Shown piece after piece: positions 1-8,959 of a stretch of DNA of 64,000 nucleotides (positions are counted from its first letter, which is position 1; the number at the start of each line of letters is the position of its first letter). The notes under the pieces are model-generated. The model worked only from the letters and a program-made list of their open reading frames with translations. It did not search any database and was not told where the DNA came from. This DNA is from UBA12191 sp964422295 (GTDB lineage: Bacteria; Planctomycetota; UBA8108; UBA1146): positions 39,879 through 103,878 of the forward strand of contig CAYRAM010000007.1 in NCBI GenBank assembly GCA_964422295.1. Reading direction: 5' to 3'. The position numbers were made by a program, and so were the translations under genes.

Positions 1-117
1 CAGATCGAGAGGCTGCCCGGCGCGGGCGATGACCCCCTCTTCATGCTCGGGATCAAAGACAAGCCCTTTGACGCTCTGGGTGCCGACATCCAGTCCAAGA
101 TAGTGTTTCTGGTCCAT
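1..117 (-). CDS. FGGY-family sugar kinase, N-terminus only (xylulokinase-like)
   Basis: Only the first 39 codons lie in the window; the gene runs off the left edge. The start ATG is at 117-115, and a GGGAGG ribosome site (complement of 122-127) sits 4 bases upstream. The peptide contains LGLDVGTQSVKG, the first phosphate-binding motif of the FGGY kinase (ASKHA) fold, in which the Asp and Gly-Thr contact ATP. Xylulokinases and related sugar kinases begin this way. A xylose isomerase lies about 10 kb away on the same strand, so a xylulokinase role is plausible, but substrate cannot be told from 39 residues. It is divergent from the maleate isomerase-like gene. Confidence 0.75.
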   Translation of the reverse strand, partial: MDQKHYLGLDVGTQSVKGLVFDPEHEEGVIARAGQPLDL

Positions 118-275
118 GAAGCCTCCCAGACGCCAGACTAGCCCCTACCGCTTCTGGGCTCAATCCACGGAATACAGGTCCTGCGCGCCCTGTCCGAAAG
201 CATGCTGAAATCGGATCTCATCAGTATGAGAACACTTCTCCATGGAGTGTGAATTGGCTGAAAGGTGGGTGTCCC

Positions 276-1109
276 ATGAAACCTGTGACCGATCGACAAC
301 GCTGCCAGAAGGTTAGTGTCGCTGGGGATAGCCCTGTTCAAACCCACCGAATCGGCATGATCGTGCCCAGTTCCAATACGACGATGGAGACGGAGATCCC
401 TGAATTGTTGCAACGGGTGGGCATGGGTGAGCATCGCTTCACCTTCCACGCATCCCGAATGCGCATGAAAAAGGTCAACCTGAGTGAACTGGGTCAGATG
501 AATGCTCAAGCAGATCGCTGCGCCGAAGAGTTGTCGGATGCGGCGGTCGATGTGGCTGCCTACGCGTGCCTGGTGGCAGTCATGAGCGAAGGCCCTGAAT
601 TCGCCGACTCCATGGCAAACAAACTGACCCGGATCCTTGAAGAAGGAGAAACGTCGGCAGAGATGATCACCAGTGCCGGAGCACTCATCGAGGGAGTCCG
701 AAAGTTGGGAGTCCGCAAGGTGGCCCTGGTCACTCCCTACATGAAACCATTGACAAACCTGGTCATCGCCTGCCTCGAAACGGCGGGAATCGAAGTGGTC
801 GACTCGATCTCACTGGAGATCGCTGACAATCTTGAGGTCGGGCGTCGCGACCCCGAAGCTCTGGTGGAGATCGCCCGTGATCTGGATTTGACCGAAGCAG
901 AAGCAGTGATCGTTTCCGCATGTGTGCAGATGCCATCTTTGGCGGCGATCCCGCAGATCGAGGAGGAGACCGGTTTACCGGTTCTTTCCGCTGCCACTTC
1001 GACCCTTCGCTCCATCCTGGAAAGTCTGGAGCTTTCTCTGGATATCCCTGGTGGTGGTCGACTGTTGCAAATGAATTCGGAACCGGATGGAGAAAGGAGT
1101 GCAGCATGA
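276..1109 (+). CDS. Maleate isomerase-like protein (Asp/Glu racemase superfamily)
   Basis: A 277-residue cytosolic protein. The N-terminal motif RIGMIVPSSNTTMETEIP is typical of maleate cis-trans isomerases and arylmalonate decarboxylase relatives. Two Cys residues sit where the family has its catalytic pair: one in AYACLVAV and one in VSACVQMPS. Family members isomerise maleate to fumarate or act on related dicarboxylates through a Cys thiolate; the substrate here is not determined. I chose the ATG at 276 because AAAGGTGGG (261-269) precedes it; a GTG at 249 is in frame but has no good ribosome site. The stop overlaps the next start as ATGA, so the two genes are translationally coupled. Confidence 0.8.
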   Translation: MKPVTDRQRCQKVSVAGDSPVQTHRIGMIVPSSNTTMETEIPELLQRVGMGEHRFTFHASRMRMKKVNLSELGQMNAQADRCAEELSDAAVDVAAYACLVAVMSEGPEFADSMANKLTRILEEGETSAEMITSAGALIEGVRKLGVRKVALVTPYMKPLTNLVIACLETAGIEVVDSISLEIADNLEVGRRDPEALVEIARDLDLTEAEAVIVSACVQMPSLAAIPQIEEETGLPVLSAATSTLRSILESLELSLDIPGGGRLLQMNSEPDGERSAA

Positions 1110-1807
1110 AGATGATTCATATCGAAGATCACGGAGCGATAGAGACCATCGTTGAACAGGTTCGTCATGAAGCGGTGCTGCTGCAGTTGACGACGGTGTA
1201 CGCCCTGGTCTCTGCTCCGACCCAAAGGGGTGTGGAACAGTTGAACGCCCTCAAAGATCGCCTCTCCGGAAAAAACTACGGAACGCTGATAGGGCGGGCA
1301 GATCGTTTTATCGAACAGGCGTTGCCCGGAGCATTGCCGGAGTCATTCAATTCCGCCGAGCAACTGGAAGAGATGTGCGGTGCATTCGTGAGGACCGCTT
1401 TCACCGATTCAAATTTCGACTCACCCGTGATCCGGGCGGGCACTCATCAAGGATTGCTCCTCGAAGGGGCCCACAGGGAACTGTTTTGCCGAGTCGAAGA
1501 AGATCTGGCCAGTGACGTTGATCGAGACCTTTGGAATGGGTGTGAAGTCAGCAGCTTGCTCGGTACCAGCGCGAATCTGAGTGGTGATCCCCTTGGATCC
1601 ATCACCGACTTTGAAAGAGCCGAACAGTTCGCCAGAGACCGTGGTGTCGGTCTTTTCGTCAGATGTGAAACCAGTATCGATGAGAAGGGTTCATACCCCA
1701 TCCTGGAATTTGCCGGCAACCAGGTATCGGTCCACAGAGATGGACCCGGGCTCGAGAGGCTGATTGGGAATCTGCCATCTGACATGAGACAAACGCTTGC
1801 AGCATGA
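1106..1807 (+). CDS. YrdC/Sua5-like protein (threonylcarbamoyl-AMP synthase fold)
   Basis: A 233-residue protein. TTVYAL and LKDR near the N-terminus and GTSANLSGDP at about residue 155 match the TsaC/YrdC/Sua5 fold, which makes threonylcarbamoyl-AMP from Thr, bicarbonate and ATP for tRNA t6A. The spacing is degenerate: the usual Lys/Arg-rich KGRP motif is replaced by KDRLSGKN, and the chain is longer than a minimal YrdC domain. It may therefore be a divergent paralog rather than the housekeeping enzyme. The start at 1106 overlaps the upstream stop (ATGA) and has AAAGGAG at 1093-1099; in-frame codons further upstream lie inside the previous gene. It converges on the kinase gene with a 57-base gap. 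Confidence 0.65.
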   Translation: MKMIHIEDHGAIETIVEQVRHEAVLLQLTTVYALVSAPTQRGVEQLNALKDRLSGKNYGTLIGRADRFIEQALPGALPESFNSAEQLEEMCGAFVRTAFTDSNFDSPVIRAGTHQGLLLEGAHRELFCRVEEDLASDVDRDLWNGCEVSSLLGTSANLSGDPLGSITDFERAEQFARDRGVGLFVRCETSIDEKGSYPILEFAGNQVSVHRDGPGLERLIGNLPSDMRQTLAA

Positions 1808-1864
1808 TCAATGGCGATACATGTCGTCGCGATCTCAGCACTTCTCACCTGGATAGGGCGATGA

Positions 1865-4513
1865 TCACTCTTTGCTCGTGGCTGGCTTCATCGGAATCGC
1901 CATCGGTTTGATATTGTCGGCACTGTTGGACACGAGTTTCCAAATCGGGCGAATGCCATGATAGTCCGTCTTGGTATCTCTCATGTCTGATCTGCGTTTT
2001 GCTGAGCGTGCAGAACTGGGGCCATGGACAAAACTTCCACCTCGAGAAATAGTCATCCCGCCGATGAGATTGACCGGGTCTTTCACAGGGCTTTTGGAGT
2101 AATACCCCCAGTCCCGTCTATCCAGGCAACGTTCCAGCAGATTTCCATGGACATCGTGGAGACCGAAGCGGTTGGCAGGGAAATGACCCACCGGTGATGG
2201 ATAGGTGAATCCATCCCGATATTCCGGGGCTTCTGTAGAGCCGGGCCAGGTTTGACCAGACTCTTTTGCAGTGAGATCGTTGACATTGGCCAATTTTTTA
2301 TCGACGAACTCTTCCAGGGTGTCGGCACCATCCCAAGGGCCAGAAGAGCCTGCTCTGGCACTGTATTCCCACTGAGCCTCAGAAGGGAAATCCATGCTGA
2401 ACTGCAAAAGTATCTTGCGGCCCCGATTCCAATCGACTGAATCGACAGGGTAGTGGTGCCTGTCTTGCTCTTTCCGATGACGGGACGGCTCCACTCCGGT
2501 CAGTCGATACCACTGACCTTGGGTGAGTTCAAATTTTGAAATGAAGAAGGGGGACAGTTCCACTTCGTGCACCGGGGATTCCCCTCCCATGCGCATGGTG
2601 GACTCGTAATTTGGTTGGTTTGGATCCTTGCCCTGGGATCCCATCCAGAATTTCCCCCCTGGGATCAGGATAAACACGATGCCGCAATCAGGACTTGCAA
2701 CGATGTGTCCCTGTTGACTCCTCTGTGGTTCAGATCCAGAAGCGATGTGCCAAAACTCCCATAAACCGGATTCTGGATCCTTTCCCAAGGGGACTAAGCC
2801 AGGTTGAATCAGATTCAGATCAGAATGAGTGGAGTTCAGTTGTGGCAGTACTGCTTCCCAGCGTTTTCGCAGAGATCCATTGAGCGCATACTGATCCCGA
2901 ATGAACTTTGCAAATTCCAATCTCTTTTTCACGGTCCAGCCGTGACCCGGGGAGACTCGATTTGCAGGGAGATAGTTTCGCTTTAATTCTTCCAGTCGCT
3001 CAACCAATAATCCCACCTGTCGATTCCACCAGCGGTTTTCAGGGAGGTTTTCCGGGAAGGTCCAAGTGCTGTTCAAGTCGATCTTGGACTGGATCTGTTG
3101 AATCGCTTGTTGAGTTTTCTTCCTTTGAGCATCGTTTCCTTCTGCGGAGTTCAGTTCTTCAAGTTGCTTTTTCATGTCTTCAAGCTGGATAAACAGATCT
3201 ATGAATGAGTCTGAAGAGTGTTGAGCCCCTAGATCTTGCAGTGGAATCGATTTCTCCAAAGCGGTATCACGGATTGATTGAAGAGTCTGCCGATGTTCCG
3301 GGAGTTCGGCAATCAGAACCTCTGCATCCTCGATCCAGCGCTCATATTGAGGAATCAAATGGGGCTGTGCAGGCCACAACAGATCCAGTTCTGCTATCAG
3401 ATCATCGTGATCCTGGAGTGCCGAGAGGCGCAAGACTTCTTCAGTCTTGGTTTGTGCGTTATGCCTTTCGAAGAGTGCCCAACCGATCCCTATGCTCAGT
3501 GAGAAAATGACCATCGAAACGATCGACACCAGTAATTTGTTTCGTTGGAAAAACTTTTGCGACAGATAAAGTGCGCCCGGTGGACAAGCCAGAACCGCCT
3601 CATCCCCCTTGCGATATCTTTGCAGATCTGACTGAAATTCACGCACAGTGGAATACCTGCGGGCTGGGTCGGATTCGATCGCCTTGAGGATGATCCAATC
3701 CAATTCCGTCAGCGCTTTTGCCATCGGTAGATCAGAAGCGGCCATATCTGATTGAATCTGAATCTGGCTCGGTCTCCGTGGCATCTCCTCTTCAAGAATG
3801 CGGATAATTTCCGTCTCCACCTGCTCGCTGAGTCCTTCGTGGGGAAGGCGACCGCTGACCATTTGGTACAGCATCACACCCATCGAGTAGATATCACTGC
3901 GGATGTCGACGTCCGATCCTTGGCTCTTTGCCTGCTCCGGGCTCATGTAGTTCCAGGTGCCGAGGGTGTAATGCTGACCGGTGATGAGAGTGCGGTCGGT
4001 CAGCGGATCGTGCAGCGCTTTGGCGAGTCCAAAATCGATGATTTTGACGACCAATCCTTCATCGGAGGAAGTGATCATGACATTGCCCGGCTTGAGATCG
4101 CGGTGGATCACCCCTCTCTCATGGGCATGGCTGATTCCCTGACAGAGTTGTTCGAAAATGTCGAGACGAGTCTCGAAATTCGGATTCTCCTCTTTGAGCC
4201 ATTGGTCGAGGGTTTGCCCCTCGATGAACTCCATGGCGAAGTAGGGCTGTTCCTTCTCGGTGATGCCGGAATCGATGACGCGGCAGATGGTTGGGTGATT
4301 CATTTTGGCGAGGGCATTCATCTCGGCATCGAAGCGGGCGAGGATTTCGCGTGTACCCATGCCGAGACGGATGACCTTGATGGCAACGGTGCGTTTAAGA
4401 CCTTCAATCTCACGGCAGCGATAGACTTCCCCAAAGCCTCCTTCTCCGATGAGGGATTGAATGTCGTATCCCTGAATTTGCACTCCGGATGATTCCGGTC
4501 GTACTGAATGCAC
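1865..4513 (-). CDS. Membrane Ser/Thr protein kinase with C-terminal FGE-sulfatase-like domain
   Basis: An 882-residue Hanks-type kinase. The glycine loop GEGGFGEV is at about 23-30, the ATP Lys in VAIK at 46, catalytic HRDLKPGN at 137-144, DFG at 160-162, and SPEQA follows. One membrane segment lies near residues 335-357, so the kinase would be cytosolic and the rest periplasmic. A Lys/Glu/Gln-rich stretch near 430-475 may be a coiled coil. The C-terminal 260 residues are a formylglycine-generating-enzyme-like (SUMF1) domain with FWMGS, FELTQGQWYRLTG, FPSEAQWEYSARAG, FGLHDVHGN and SRGGSF. The active-site Cys pair of true FGE is not evident, so this domain may sense or bind ligand. It starts with GTG behind a weak GAAAGAG site. 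It is a paralog of the gene just upstream. Confidence 0.88.
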   Translation of the reverse strand: MHSVRPESSGVQIQGYDIQSLIGEGGFGEVYRCREIEGLKRTVAIKVIRLGMGTREILARFDAEMNALAKMNHPTICRVIDSGITEKEQPYFAMEFIEGQTLDQWLKEENPNFETRLDIFEQLCQGISHAHERGVIHRDLKPGNVMITSSDEGLVVKIIDFGLAKALHDPLTDRTLITGQHYTLGTWNYMSPEQAKSQGSDVDIRSDIYSMGVMLYQMVSGRLPHEGLSEQVETEIIRILEEEMPRRPSQIQIQSDMAASDLPMAKALTELDWIILKAIESDPARRYSTVREFQSDLQRYRKGDEAVLACPPGALYLSQKFFQRNKLLVSIVSMVIFSLSIGIGWALFERHNAQTKTEEVLRLSALQDHDDLIAELDLLWPAQPHLIPQYERWIEDAEVLIAELPEHRQTLQSIRDTALEKSIPLQDLGAQHSSDSFIDLFIQLEDMKKQLEELNSAEGNDAQRKKTQQAIQQIQSKIDLNSTWTFPENLPENRWWNRQVGLLVERLEELKRNYLPANRVSPGHGWTVKKRLEFAKFIRDQYALNGSLRKRWEAVLPQLNSTHSDLNLIQPGLVPLGKDPESGLWEFWHIASGSEPQRSQQGHIVASPDCGIVFILIPGGKFWMGSQGKDPNQPNYESTMRMGGESPVHEVELSPFFISKFELTQGQWYRLTGVEPSRHRKEQDRHHYPVDSVDWNRGRKILLQFSMDFPSEAQWEYSARAGSSGPWDGADTLEEFVDKKLANVNDLTAKESGQTWPGSTEAPEYRDGFTYPSPVGHFPANRFGLHDVHGNLLERCLDRRDWGYYSKSPVKDPVNLIGGMTISRGGSFVHGPSSARSAKRRSDMRDTKTDYHGIRPIWKLVSNSADNIKPMAIPMKPATSKE

Positions 4514-4672
4514 GGAAAACTCTTTCGAAGAAAGGAGAATGGCCGTTCTCTGGTAATCCTGAGTCAGTATTGCTGTAAAAGATTCTATCCGAATACGGAG
4601 TTGATTGCGTTCTTTGAAATGCCGATCTTTCTTGTTGTTTCCAGCACCAAATTCATCTGGATGTGGAAACGG

Positions 4673-7111
4673 TCAGTCAGCAAGCGTTCTGGAAGGGCGG
4701 ACACCGAGGACACGGTGGAGGAACTTGAAATCCCCGGAGGGCCTGTTTGAGATTCTTGAATCTTCAGCCTTGGAGACAAAGCAGCCCCCTCTGAAGGAAC
4801 GCAAAGTGATGTCTTCAGCAGGCGGAGTTCCCAGAGCAGCCTCGACAAATTTGTCTCGACACCACTCCCTGACATTTCCGATCATGTCATGAAACCCAAA
4901 CCGATTGGCTGGCCGGATCCCAACAGGAGTGTGAAACGGAAACTTTTCGGTCGATCCTTGGGAGCGAGTCGTGGGGAAGTCGATGTGATAGCGCCCTGCA
5001 GGAAGATCTTCCAGTGACCCGACGGGGAAGGGGGTGTCGGTGCCACCGCGACAGGCGATCTCCCACTGAACCTCGGTTGGCAGCTGGAGGTTCCATCGGG
5101 GTAGCCACTTTTGGCAATCATTCCATGAGATCTGCTCGATCGGGTGCAAGCCGCTCCAGTGGTACTGGATGCCATTCAATGGCTTCTCCAGTCGGTCGGG
5201 TCCGTAGCCACTGGGATTCGATCCTGTGAGCCGCTCCCATTGAGCCTGGGTCATTTCAAACTTTGAGAGGAAGTAGGCGGCTTCGGTGACCTGGAAGGGA
5301 GGCCCTTCCCAACTCTCGGTAAATCGATCGAAGTTTGGCAGGTCCTTCGATTGAGCCTGGGATCCGATCCACGAAGTGGTTCCCGGGACCAGAACCAGGA
5401 TGATTCCCATCTCGGGGGTGAGGACCAACTTTCCCGCGCTATCTCTGGAAGCGATTGCACCGCTGGGGAGGTGGGAAAATTCCCAAAGTCCTGAATGAGG
5501 ATCTTTTCCGATGGGCAACAAGTCTTCCTGAGGTGAAAGGCTGAGATCCTTCGAGTATCGGGAAGAGGCGGAGATCTCTTTCAGGGCGAGTTGCCAGGTT
5601 TGTTGCCACTGCTCACGATGGACCTGTTGCTGTTGAACGTACTGAAGGCGGCGGCGGACTCCCCAACCATAATCCGGATGGATGCCCATACCGACAACTC
5701 CGTGATCCGGATGGTGGAAGCGTTCGATCCGTTCGATCAGCTTCGACAATTCCCTGTACCACCAGGCCTCCTCGGAGTCCTTGAAGACCGGCGGAGTTGA
5801 ATCCGGCGATATTGCATGTGACCGGATCCGTTCGAGAGCATCCTTTTGTTGCTGCAAAGACGGAGTCGTTATCTTCTCACCGGAAGCGTCGATTCGGGTG
5901 GAGCCGTGGATCAGTGCGTTCGCCCGTTGGATCCACTCCTGATAGACAAGGATCTGGTCCCTTTGGGGAGGCCACAATTCATCCGCTTCCGAGATCAACT
6001 GGTCGATCTCCTGATCCATCGACAGTGACATCACTTCCGTCAGTCGATCACTGGCGATCATCTTTTGCTGGTAGGCAAATCCACCGAGAACACCTATTGC
6101 CGATAGAAAGATGACGCAAATGAAAGCGAGTGCGGTGAAGATGGGATGCCTGCGAACCCATTTATTGAGCAGGTACAGATGTGAAGGAGGACGTGCCACG
6201 ATCGGTTCTGTACCAAGGAGATGTCGATCGATGTCATCGGAGAGGGCTTGGACCGTTGCATATCTGCGTTCCGGGTCGGACTCGAGTGCCTTCAGGACGA
6301 TCCAGTCCAATTCGTTGCGAACCGAATGGAGATCCCCTTCGGAACCTTGAGTTCCCAATCGGTTGCTGGGACGAGTCGGAATATCCTCCTGCAAGATCCT
6401 GAGAATTTCAGTTTCATGGTTATCTCTGAGGTCGCCAAAAGGGAGTTCGCCGGAGATGAGACGATAGAAGATGACACCCAGCGAATAGACATCGCTTCGG
6501 ATATCCGCGTCTGCACCATGACTCCACGCCTGCTCCGGACTGATGTAATCCCAGGTGCCGAGGACGTAACGGTCCCCGGTCACTAACGTCTTGTCGGTGA
6601 GCGGATCGGAGAGGGCTTTGGCGAGGCCGAAGTCGATCACCTTGGCGTGGGGTTTTCCTTCCTGGTCGGAGACGATGATGTTCCCTGGTTTCAGATCCCT
6701 GTGCAGGATTCCCCTCGTGTGTGCATGTTGAACGGCGGAGCAGATCTGCTGGAAGACTTCCAATCGACGGGGAAGGGATGGGGAGTCCTGTTCGACCCAA
6801 TTGATCAACGTTGAACCGGGAATGAACTCCATGACAAAGAATGGGCGCCCATCCTCCATCGTTCCACTGCCGATGACGCTGGCAACATGGTCATGATTCA
6901 GCCTGGCCAATGCATGCATCTCGGCATCGAAGCGGGCAAGGATTTCGCGCGTGCCCATGCCGAGGCGGATGATCTTGATGGCGACGGTACGTTTGAGACC
7001 GAAGATCTCTTTGCAGCGATAAACCTCGCCAAAACCCCCTTCTCCGAGAAGGGTCTCGACTTCGTATCCCTGGATGTGCACTCCTGATGGACCGGATTCT
7101 GCAGATGGCAC
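4673..7111 (-). CDS. Second membrane Ser/Thr kinase with FGE-sulfatase-like domain (paralog)
   Basis: An 812-residue protein with the same plan as its downstream neighbour: GEGGFGEV, VAIK (Lys46), HRDLKPGN, DFGLAKAL, one membrane segment (about 330-350, AFICVIFLSAIGVLGGF), a periplasmic linker, and an FGE-like domain with WIGS, FEMTQAQWERLTG, LPTEVQWEIACRGG, FGFHDMIGNVREWC and SFRGGCF. The first 60 residues of the two kinases are nearly identical while linkers and FGE-like domains diverge. This fits a tandem duplication with new sensing specificity (inference). It also starts with GTG and has only a weak AGAAAGA upstream. The gap to the sister gene is 159 bases, and the gap to the Nudix-FolB gene upstream is 109 bases, so co-transcription is possible. 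Confidence 0.88.
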   Translation of the reverse strand: MPSAESGPSGVHIQGYEVETLLGEGGFGEVYRCKEIFGLKRTVAIKIIRLGMGTREILARFDAEMHALARLNHDHVASVIGSGTMEDGRPFFVMEFIPGSTLINWVEQDSPSLPRRLEVFQQICSAVQHAHTRGILHRDLKPGNIIVSDQEGKPHAKVIDFGLAKALSDPLTDKTLVTGDRYVLGTWDYISPEQAWSHGADADIRSDVYSLGVIFYRLISGELPFGDLRDNHETEILRILQEDIPTRPSNRLGTQGSEGDLHSVRNELDWIVLKALESDPERRYATVQALSDDIDRHLLGTEPIVARPPSHLYLLNKWVRRHPIFTALAFICVIFLSAIGVLGGFAYQQKMIASDRLTEVMSLSMDQEIDQLISEADELWPPQRDQILVYQEWIQRANALIHGSTRIDASGEKITTPSLQQQKDALERIRSHAISPDSTPPVFKDSEEAWWYRELSKLIERIERFHHPDHGVVGMGIHPDYGWGVRRRLQYVQQQQVHREQWQQTWQLALKEISASSRYSKDLSLSPQEDLLPIGKDPHSGLWEFSHLPSGAIASRDSAGKLVLTPEMGIILVLVPGTTSWIGSQAQSKDLPNFDRFTESWEGPPFQVTEAAYFLSKFEMTQAQWERLTGSNPSGYGPDRLEKPLNGIQYHWSGLHPIEQISWNDCQKWLPRWNLQLPTEVQWEIACRGGTDTPFPVGSLEDLPAGRYHIDFPTTRSQGSTEKFPFHTPVGIRPANRFGFHDMIGNVREWCRDKFVEAALGTPPAEDITLRSFRGGCFVSKAEDSRISNRPSGDFKFLHRVLGVRPSRTLAD

Positions 7112-7220
7112 GAAGTTTTCTTTCTGATCGGTGATCGCCGTCCAATTTCAATGGAAGGACGCTCTTCATCATGACGATGGGGTTGATTCAGTCAATGAAG
7201 AGGATGAGATGCGCCCGATT

Positions 7221-8033
7221 TCAGTGGTGCCGCTGATCCCTGCAAATTTCGACGGCGCTGCAATCAGCTCCGGGGATGGCCTGTGGTTTTTCAGCCCTGA
7301 TTCGCGCCCTGAAGACTCGCAGATCTTCGAGACACAGGGCTGCGACTTCTTCGGCCAGAGTTTCAAGAAGTTGAAATTTGTTTTCTGTAATCAAGGATTG
7401 CGCACTTTGAGCGAGCTGAAAATAGTCCACGGTATTGGCAACGTCCTCTGATTTCCGGGCCATTTCAAAACAGGCTTCGAGAGTAATCGTCAATCTCAAT
7501 GGTTGGGGAGTCACCCGCTCTTCGGGAAGAATGCCGATGATGCACTCAAACTCCAGGCGATCGACGATGACCTGCCCCATCGATTGCTCCATGGAGGGGG
7601 CAGGAGTTCCGCCGAGTGCTTGGCGGGTCAGCGGGTGATCAAGCAACTCGCGGGTGGGGGAATTCAAATCCAATTCCAAAGCGTCCGCAGGTGACTTCCA
7701 GCAGTGATCCACCGACTCATGGTTTCTGATGACTTCACTGTCTCGGACAGTGGCGAGATATGCGTGGGAGATGAAGTGGGCGGGAAGATGAAAATCGCCG
7801 GGTTCACAGATTTCCTGAACGAGCAGGCTCTGCAAGTGATCCACATCGAGGTGGGTTTCTTCCTTGACCTCCCGGCGAACGGCCTCGACAAGGTTTTCGC
7901 CATACTCCACTTTGCCGGCGGGTAGTGCCCATCTACCCTTCCACTTGGGAGATTTCAGAAAGAGTAATTTCCCCTCCGGGTTTTTGACCAGAGCGGCGAC
8001 GGTGGTAAGGGGCTTGTGTGTCTCTGGGATCAA
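7221..8033 (-). CDS. Nudix hydrolase-dihydroneopterin aldolase (FolB) fusion
   Basis: A 270-residue two-domain protein. Residues 1-145 form a Nudix domain with the box from about Gly40 to Leu62 (G, E six later, then REVKEET); the usual Gly near its end is His. Residues 153-266 match dihydroneopterin aldolase: VDRLEFECIIGI at the start, Glu in the LPEER loop, LLETLAEEVA, and RAEKPQAIPGA carrying the catalytic Lys. In folate synthesis a Nudix enzyme removes pyrophosphate from dihydroneopterin triphosphate, and FolB then cleaves dihydroneopterin, so the fusion could join two linked steps, with a phosphatase step between. The Nudix substrate is inferred, not shown. The ATG overlaps the ELM1-like stop (ATGA). 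Confidence 0.85.
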   Translation of the reverse strand: MIPETHKPLTTVAALVKNPEGKLLFLKSPKWKGRWALPAGKVEYGENLVEAVRREVKEETHLDVDHLQSLLVQEICEPGDFHLPAHFISHAYLATVRDSEVIRNHESVDHCWKSPADALELDLNSPTRELLDHPLTRQALGGTPAPSMEQSMGQVIVDRLEFECIIGILPEERVTPQPLRLTITLEACFEMARKSEDVANTVDYFQLAQSAQSLITENKFQLLETLAEEVAALCLEDLRVFRARIRAEKPQAIPGADCSAVEICRDQRHH

Positions 8034-8959
8034 CTTTGTGTCTGCTTTCTTGCAATCAGAAGTTCGGTGATCTTCTGCCCGATTTTTTCAGTGGTATCGA
8101 GAACGAGGACAGGATCTGGAAGATCTTCAACCGGTTCCCGGAAGATGATTGCATGTCCTTTCTCGACCATTCTGCGAATTGTTTCGGTGTGATAACTTTC
8201 CATCGCTTCCTCATCACAGGATACCAACAGTGGTTTTCCCGTCATCGCTGCTTCGCTACACATCGACAAACTGTCTCCGGTGCAGAAGACAATGTCCGCC
8301 TCTTGGAGGAGGATCTTGTAGTCGTGAGAGTCCTCCGCATCCCATTCCAGAAACCTGGATTCGACGGGAGCCAGAACCTGACGCAAAGTTTGCAAGGCGG
8401 CTTCAGGGGTTCTTCTGCTGTTGGTAATGATGAACTTTCCATTCCACAGATTCGCCTGACGCAAGAGTCGATCTCCCAGGCGTTGGGCGTAGTCCACCGT
8501 GAATCCCTCGCAGTATCGGGTGTTTCCACCGAGGAGGAGAGCCAGTTTTGGCTGGCCAGGAATCGTATCGAAGGTGGGGGTGCCTGGCCTGAATCGATGG
8601 GGAACCCCCAACATCGTCAAGACCCGCTCTCCCGATAACTGGGAGTGGGGTGGAGCGACAATGAGGTCGTATTGCTGGATCGATGGGTCCAGTTCGTCAG
8701 GCAGAATTGAAGCCAGGAAGACGGTCAATGGACGACCGACCTTGTTGGCGAATTTAAGACCCAACTCAGTGGTGTCCTCCCCGGTCCCCGCAATCAGGAT
8801 GTCATGATCGTTGAATTCTTCGGCGTTTCCGACGCCCTCGACGACAGCGGTGGCCACCGACAGGGGAACATGAGTGACTTTCCCCTCCAGCCACTCTGCC
8901 ACTCCGAGGCGACCATTGATCTCCCCTGTGTAATCACTTTCGAAGACGAGTATTTTCAT
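8030..8959 (-). CDS. ELM1/DUF1022-like protein
   Basis: A 309-residue protein of the family annotated as mitochondrial fission ELM1-like, found in many bacteria with unknown biochemical role and a GT-B-like glycosyltransferase fold. Family signs are LLLGGNTRY at about 160, TNSRRTP near 195, and ADIVFCTGDSLSMCSEAAMTGKP near 240, where the Asp-Ser and Glu resemble the nucleotide-sugar site of glycosyltransferases. No signal peptide or membrane segment is seen. Both ends overlap neighbours (ATGA at 8957 and 8030), placing it in the middle of a tightly coupled set. A glycosyltransferase role is inference. Confidence 0.75.
   Translation of the reverse strand: MKILVFESDYTGEINGRLGVAEWLEGKVTHVPLSVATAVVEGVGNAEEFNDHDILIAGTGEDTTELGLKFANKVGRPLTVFLASILPDELDPSIQQYDLIVAPPHSQLSGERVLTMLGVPHRFRPGTPTFDTIPGQPKLALLLGGNTRYCEGFTVDYAQRLGDRLLRQANLWNGKFIITNSRRTPEAALQTLRQVLAPVESRFLEWDAEDSHDYKILLQEADIVFCTGDSLSMCSEAAMTGKPLLVSCDEEAMESYHTETIRRMVEKGHAIIFREPVEDLPDPVLVLDTTEKIGQKITELLIARKQTQS

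Noticed and set aside
3752..4492. Plus-strand open frame of 246 codons
   Set aside because: It lies wholly opposite the kinase catalytic domain, has no ribosome site and its product is a low-information mirror of kinase codons.
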